64,000 nucleotides of DNA from Flavobacterium cellulosilyticum (GTDB lineage Bacteria; Bacteroidota; Bacteroidia; Flavobacteriales; Flavobacteriaceae): contig NZ_SMFK01000007.1 in assembly GCF_004349355.1 (NCBI RefSeq), forward strand, positions 1 through 64,000. Direction: 5' to 3'. The position numbers and the translations under genes were made by a program. Within the stretch, counting starts at the first letter, position 1; each line of letters begins with the position of its first letter. Below, piece after piece: positions 59,491-64,000 of this stretch. The notes below the pieces were generated by a model. The model was not told the origin of the DNA, ran no database searches, and saw only the letters and a program-made list of their open reading frames with translations.

Positions 59491-62257
59491 ATCTCTTTAA
59501 TGAAAAATGCGCTTTGAATTCTTTGCTCATATTTTCCTCATCGTATGTAACAGTAAACCAATAGTCATCAGCAGGCATTGGGTATCCAATATAAGTTCCA
59601 TCCCATCCACTTTCTAATGGACTAATATTTTTCAATAATTTCCCATACCGATCAAAAATAAAAATTCTTGAATTCAATTGATCACTCAAGTCAAATATAT
59701 TCCATTTGTCATTATTTCCATCATTATTTGGCGTGAAAAATTTAGGATAATTGATGACCAAAATATTATTTTCAGTTATTGGAGCACTACAACCATTGGG
59801 ATCTATAACCGTAATTGAATGCAATCCCGAAGCAACATTTTCAAAAACAGAACTAGTTTGAAAAGGGTTAGAATCCATTTGATACAAATAATCTCCTGCA
59901 GAAGCTGCTGTTATAGTAACGATTTGATTTAATGAAAATGCATTTGTAACCGTCCAACTTATACTAACAAGAGTATTTGAAGGATTCACGATAACATTTA
60001 TTTTTTTTGCATTTGCACATTGAGGTACATCTGGTGTAAAAACATATGCCCCGCTATTTGTATTATTTATAGTCGAAGGAAACCAAGTTCCAGTGACTCC
60101 ATTTGGCGAAGTAGTAGCTAATGCGGGCGGAATAATTCCTGAACAAATAGAAAGATCAACAAAATCAGGCACTATAAGCGGGGTAACTACAACATTAAGA
60201 GTTTGAACGGTAGCACATTCTGTCGTATTTGGAGTAAAAACATAACTTCTACTAGTAGTATTATCAATCGTCGCAGGATTCCATGTTCCAGTTACTCCAT
60301 TTGGGGAAGTAGTAGCTAATAACGGAGCTGTACTACCAGCACAAAATGCAGGTATAGTTGCAAAATTGGTTGTTGTTCTAGGAGTAATTGTCACATTCAA
60401 GGTTTGGCTATTTGCACATTGTCCTGACGTTGGAGTAAAAATATAATTACGTCCCACAGTATTACTAATAGTCGAAGGTGACCAAGTTCCAGTAATTCCA
60501 TTAGGCGAAGTTGTTGCTAAAATTGGAGCAATTGATCCAGAACATAAAGCAGGTAGAATAGCAAAATTCGGAGTCGCAATTGAGTTTACCAATATTGTTA
60601 AGGTTGTTGGGTTAGCACATTGACCCGCGGTTGGTGTAAAAGTATATGTGGTAGTAGCTTTATTATTGAGTGCTGGTGACCAAGATCCATTAATTCCATT
60701 TGTTGAAGTAGTCGGCAATGGTGTTATTGGATCTCCATTACAAATGGCAGACCTAGCAGTAAAAATTGGCGTTACTTTAAGATTTACAGTAATAGTCATT
60801 GTTGCTAAAGTAGCACATTGTCCAGTTGTCGGTGTAAAAGTATAAGTACTTGTTAAAGTATTATTCAAAGCTGGCGACCAAGTTCCCGTAATTCCATTAT
60901 TTGAAGTTGTAGGTAGAGGAGTCAAAAAAGCTCCTGAACAAATAGGATTCACTTGGGTGAAAATTGGAAGAATATTTGGATTCACTGTAATAACCATTGT
61001 TGCCGCATTCGCGCATTGTCCTGCCGTTGGGGTAAAAGTATACGTTTTAGTGGTAGTGTTGTCCAAAGAAGGAGACCAGGTGCCAGTAACGCTATTATTT
61101 GAAGTTGCAGGTAATGGAGCTAAAGCTGCGCCAGAACAAATTGGCGCTACTTGCGAAAACGTGGGTATTTGCACAGGATCAACCCTTATCGAAACCGTAG
61201 TGGGAGTAGCGACAACACATTGACCAGGTGTTGGTGTAAAAGTATAGGTTGTAGTCCCTAATGTAGCAGTGTCAACAGGAAAAGGACTCCATGTCCCTGT
61301 TATAGGAGTTGGATTAGACGAGCGTAAAGGCAAAACAGGAGCTGTAGCACCTTGACAAACAAAAACTGGAATTCCAGAAAATGTTGGGGTTACTTTCGGA
61401 GTTACGGTAATGTTCATTGTTTGCGTTAGCGCACAAGGAAACAATATTTTGTCTGGAGTAAAAGTATAAACTAGACTAGTTGTATTATTAACTAATGCTG
61501 GACTCCAAGCGCCAGTTATTCCTTCATTTGATGCTAAAGGCAACAAAGGAGCTGCTGACCCTGAACAAAACGGAGCAATTGGATTAAAAGTAGGTTTTGT
61601 ATTTGTTATACATGACACACTGCACTCCCACGTTTTTGTAGCACAGGGGCGAGTTGCTGCTGTTACTACTATTGTTGCCGATTGACCAGGAGACATACCG
61701 GAAACTTGAAAATGAGATACTATTGTATTTCCAAATCCTGACAAACCACCAGTTGTAGTATACGTATAATTATAAGAATTATCCGGAATAAGTGTACTAT
61801 TACCCCAATCAAAAAGAACAGCATCATATTTTGTAGCCGGAGCAACTATTTGCCCAGGATCACATCCAGGATTTACAATAAACGCCAAATTATCACCAAC
61901 CACATTTACAACTATTGACGTTCGAGGTGTGCTTTCAACCCCACCAATAGTTTGAGTAACATAATAAGTAGTTGAACCTACTGTAGAAGCACTTGGTGTA
62001 GGAGCTATTGCAGATGGGACTTCGATAGGTGCATTTGTAAGATACCAATTTAAAGTTCCGCCTACTGAAGGAGTTGCTTTTAATGGTGATGCCATACTAT
62101 TTTGGCATAAATATATTGGTGAAGTTACTGCAGGTGGAACAGTAGCAAGACTTGTAGTACCATTTTCCGTAGTTATAACATTCGCTAATATACCTGAAGT
62201 AGATAAGGCTGAAGTTATTATCAAAATGATTACCGTTTTAAAAAGGTTTTTCATCAC
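59489..62257 (-). CDS. Secreted repeat protein with gliding-motility type C-terminal domain
   Basis: A 922-residue surface or secreted protein. A signal peptide (FKTVIILIITSALSTSGILA) is followed by an Ig-like/PKD stretch (about 40-210). Eight tandem repeats of about 66 residues run from roughly 221 to 761, with the core ICSGAxLxPLPTTSNNGITG and TWSPALNNTxTxTYTFTPTxGQCA. A PKD-like module follows, then the CHU_C (type B sorting) domain: KFFTPNNDGNNDKWNIFDL, RIFIFDRYGKLL and GWDGTYIGYPMPADDYW. The protein should therefore be secreted by the type IX system. The Cys-rich repeats suggest adhesion. It faces a terminator at its 3' end. Confidence 0.92.
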   Translation of the reverse strand: MMKNLFKTVIILIITSALSTSGILANVITTENGTTSLATVPPAVTSPIYLCQNSMASPLKATPSVGGTLNWYLTNAPIEVPSAIAPTPSASTVGSTTYYVTQTIGGVESTPRTSIVVNVVGDNLAFIVNPGCDPGQIVAPATKYDAVLFDWGNSTLIPDNSYNYTYTTTGGLSGFGNTIVSHFQVSGMSPGQSATIVVTAATRPCATKTWECSVSCITNTKPTFNPIAPFCSGSAAPLLPLASNEGITGAWSPALVNNTTSLVYTFTPDKILFPCALTQTMNITVTPKVTPTFSGIPVFVCQGATAPVLPLRSSNPTPITGTWSPFPVDTATLGTTTYTFTPTPGQCVVATPTTVSIRVDPVQIPTFSQVAPICSGAALAPLPATSNNSVTGTWSPSLDNTTTKTYTFTPTAGQCANAATMVITVNPNILPIFTQVNPICSGAFLTPLPTTSNNGITGTWSPALNNTLTSTYTFTPTTGQCATLATMTITVNLKVTPIFTARSAICNGDPITPLPTTSTNGINGSWSPALNNKATTTYTFTPTAGQCANPTTLTILVNSIATPNFAILPALCSGSIAPILATTSPNGITGTWSPSTISNTVGRNYIFTPTSGQCANSQTLNVTITPRTTTNFATIPAFCAGSTAPLLATTSPNGVTGTWNPATIDNTTSRSYVFTPNTTECATVQTLNVVVTPLIVPDFVDLSICSGIIPPALATTSPNGVTGTWFPSTINNTNSGAYVFTPDVPQCANAKKINVIVNPSNTLVSISWTVTNAFSLNQIVTITAASAGDYLYQMDSNPFQTSSVFENVASGLHSITVIDPNGCSAPITENNILVINYPKFFTPNNDGNNDKWNIFDLSDQLNSRIFIFDRYGKLLKNISPLESGWDGTYIGYPMPADDYWFTVTYDEENMSKEFKAHFSLKR
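59975..61597 (-). repeat. Eight tandem about 200-bp coding repeats
   Basis: DNA encoding the Ig-like repeats of the gene above. The repeats diverge but share words such as CCAGTTACTCCATTTGG, CACATTGTCC and GTAAAAGTATA. Repeats 3-8 are closest to each other. Confidence 0.8.
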
Positions 62258-62402
62258 TTCTAGATTTTGGTTAGTAACGTATTGGGAGTATCTATCTAAA
62301 TATTAAGTAAATATATAAATTTTGAAGGTTTAATAAAATTTAATATTTGAATAAAGAATAACATTTCAAATATTAATTTTAAAATTAAAAAATAGTATCC
62401 AA

Positions 62403-62435
62403 AAAAAAAGACCCAAATTAAATTGGGTCTTTTGT
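62403..62435. terminator. Terminator after secDF
   Basis: AAAAGACCCAA / TTGGGTCTTTT stem of 11 bp between the repeat protein gene and secDF. Confidence 0.8.
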
Positions 62436-62456
62436 AAAAATTTATATCTAAATTAA

Positions 62457-64000
62457 TTAAGCATTATGCTCTTTTTCAATTATTTTATGTTCTTCTTCAG
62501 ACATTGTATCGCACAACACTGGAGTTGCAATAAACAATGAAGAATAAGTTCCTACTACGATACCAATAAGCATCGCAAAGATAAATCCACGAATAGACTC
62601 ACCACCAAAAATAAACATAATCAACAATACCAATATCATTGTTAATGAAGTATTAATAGTTCGTGACATTGTACTATTAACAGATTGGTTTACAATACTA
62701 TTAAAATCACCTTTTGCTTTTGTTTTATCGCCTAAAAATTCACGAACTCTATCAAATACAATTACGGTATCATTCATTGAATATCCAATAACTGTTAAAA
62801 TTGCAGCAATGAAATGTTGATCAATTTCCATTCCAAAAGGCATGACTTTATAGAATAAAGAATAAATCCCCAAGACGAAAATTACATCATGCACTACAGC
62901 TGCAATAGCTCCTAAACTATATTGCCATTTTCTAAAACTTATAACTAAATACAATCCTACAATAAGCATCGCTCCAATAACCGCCCAATACGCATTGGTT
63001 TTGATATCTTCTGCAATCGTAGGTCCTACTTTAGAAGCCAGCACGATACCGTATTTTTTTCCATCGTAAGCATTTACAAATTTATTGTATGTTAATCCAT
63101 CTGAATAATATTTTTTCAAATTTTCATACATCAATTTATTCACTTCTTCATCAGCCTCACTTCCGTGTTCTTGTACTTTGTATTTTGTAGTAATTTTTAA
63201 TTGGTTGTCGTTACCGAAAATTTTAACTTCTGCACTACCTTCAAATACTTTTGATAAATCTGCTTTTACAGCTTCAACTTCAACAGGTTTCTCAAAACGC
63301 ACTTGGAATGTTCTTCCTCCAACGAAATCAACTCCTTGGTCAAATCCATTGGTTACAATAGAAAAGATACTTATAACAGTTACTATTGCAGAGAAGGCAT
63401 ACGTCCATTTTTTAATCCCTAAGAAATCAAAATGAAAATTCGTGAAGAAATTTTTAGAGAACCCTGTTATAAATGATAATCTATTATTTTTACTTATACT
63501 CCAATCGATAAAGATTCTAGCAATAAAGATAGAAGTGAATAATGAGGTTACAATACCTATTAATAATGTTGTTGCAAAACCTTTAATTGGTCCTGAACCA
63601 AAAATAAACAAAACGCCACCAGTTAAAATATGCGTAACGTTTGCATCAACGATAGAACGCATTGCTCCTGTCCAACTATAAGATGCTTTTACTGCTTCAT
63701 CTAATGACTTACCAGAACGCAATTCTTCTTTCGCCCTCTCATAAATAATAATATTCGCATCAACTGCTGTACCCATTGTTAAAACGATACCTGCAATACC
63801 TGGTAAAGTAAGTACTGCACCTAAACTTGCAAGAATACCAAATAAAAATAATAAATTCACCGCCAAAGCAACATTCGCATACCAACCTGCTTTTCCGTAA
63901 TATACCATCATCCAAAGTGAAACTATAAGCAAACCTAATAGGGCTGAATTAGTTCCATTATCAATTGCTTCTTGACCTAAGGATGGTCCAACTACTTCTG
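62457..64000 (-). CDS. secDF: Protein translocase SecDF (5' end outside window)
   Basis: The C-terminal part of fused SecDF, which uses proton motive force to help Sec protein export. The frame is open to the window edge, so this is the last 514 residues or so. It carries the end of SecD (EVVGPSLGQEAIDNGTNSAL, then GTAVDANIIIYERAKEELRSG and KGFATTLLIGIVTSLFTSIF) and all of SecF (FDFLGIKKWTYAF, GVDFVGGRTFQVRF, IGYSMNDTVIVFDRVRE, IFGGESIRGFIFAMLIG). Fusion of D and F is normal in this phylum. Twelve or so membrane helices are visible. A short acidic tail (KIIEKEHNA) ends it. Confidence 0.96.
   Translation of the reverse strand, partial: EVVGPSLGQEAIDNGTNSALLGLLIVSLWMMVYYGKAGWYANVALAVNLLFLFGILASLGAVLTLPGIAGIVLTMGTAVDANIIIYERAKEELRSGKSLDEAVKASYSWTGAMRSIVDANVTHILTGGVLFIFGSGPIKGFATTLLIGIVTSLFTSIFIARIFIDWSISKNNRLSFITGFSKNFFTNFHFDFLGIKKWTYAFSAIVTVISIFSIVTNGFDQGVDFVGGRTFQVRFEKPVEVEAVKADLSKVFEGSAEVKIFGNDNQLKITTKYKVQEHGSEADEEVNKLMYENLKKYYSDGLTYNKFVNAYDGKKYGIVLASKVGPTIAEDIKTNAYWAVIGAMLIVGLYLVISFRKWQYSLGAIAAVVHDVIFVLGIYSLFYKVMPFGMEIDQHFIAAILTVIGYSMNDTVIVFDRVREFLGDKTKAKGDFNSIVNQSVNSTMSRTINTSLTMILVLLIMFIFGGESIRGFIFAMLIGIVVGTYSSLFIATPVLCDTMSEEEHKIIEKEHNA

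Overview
The window is AT-rich Bacteroidota DNA, most likely Flavobacterium or a close relative. The evidence is the gene content: a type IX secretion (CHU_C-type) C-terminal domain, fused SecDF, SusC-like TonB receptors with carboxypeptidase-regulatory N-domains, an RF1 with PQT in its anticodon loop, DUF4856/imelysin/HTTM iron genes, CHASE3 kinases with AraC regulators. TAnnTTTG promoter elements and the near absence of GGAGG ribosome sites agree with this. No tRNA, rRNA or CRISPR array was seen.

Layout. 1-421: right end of an IS3-family element. 437-2514: a gene remnant, a small promoter/terminator unit, an alpha/beta hydrolase broken by one amber codon, and pyrF. 3043-8602: CsbD, an AraC/response regulator/CHASE3-kinase operon, then a run of small stress-type envelope genes (lmo0937-like, YtxH, lipoprotein). 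8675-9751: prfA. 10216 to about 14430: the most interesting region, an integron-like array of four cassettes without an integrase. Each cassette ends in a long imperfect palindrome of attC architecture, and each cassette's first bases are the reverse complement of the base run at its own 3' end, as expected of integron cassettes. Cargo: a HEPN-like unknown, small unknowns, a membrane/coiled-coil protein, and a DUF305 plus beta-propeller pair. A possible fifth, decayed cassette (15984-17335) carries a structured leader, two overlapping tiny membrane proteins and two DoxX-like genes.

17700-22420 is a loosely packed accessory stretch: a duplicated DksA/TraR-type zinc-finger gene (one copy lost its ATG), a GlcG-like protein, an SGNH hydrolase, a DUF1801-CDGSH fusion and a DUF1961 protein, separated by dispersed palindromic repeats. 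22830-31370 is a minus-strand signalling island: a 1294-residue kinase with seven PAS domains, two single-domain response regulators, a LytTR regulator and a membrane protein, flanked on both sides by decayed kinase genes that can still be read in translation.

31658-47959: topB, a DUF6265 lipoprotein, then two iron-uptake transcription units (siderophore receptor plus PepSY; DUF4856, imelysin, HTTM, FecA-like receptor, PepSY). Both are driven by nearly identical promoters, each bracketed by two copies of a 23-bp palindromic operator. A DUF255 thioredoxin-fold lipoprotein follows. 48340-64000 is mostly core: a COG4705 membrane protein next to a ghost copy of the valS 3' end, valS, DUF1573, a lipocalin-like lipoprotein, an aspartyl protease with PDZ, an aminotransferase, folE, cysS, yidD, lgt, a repeat-rich secreted protein and the 3' part of secDF.
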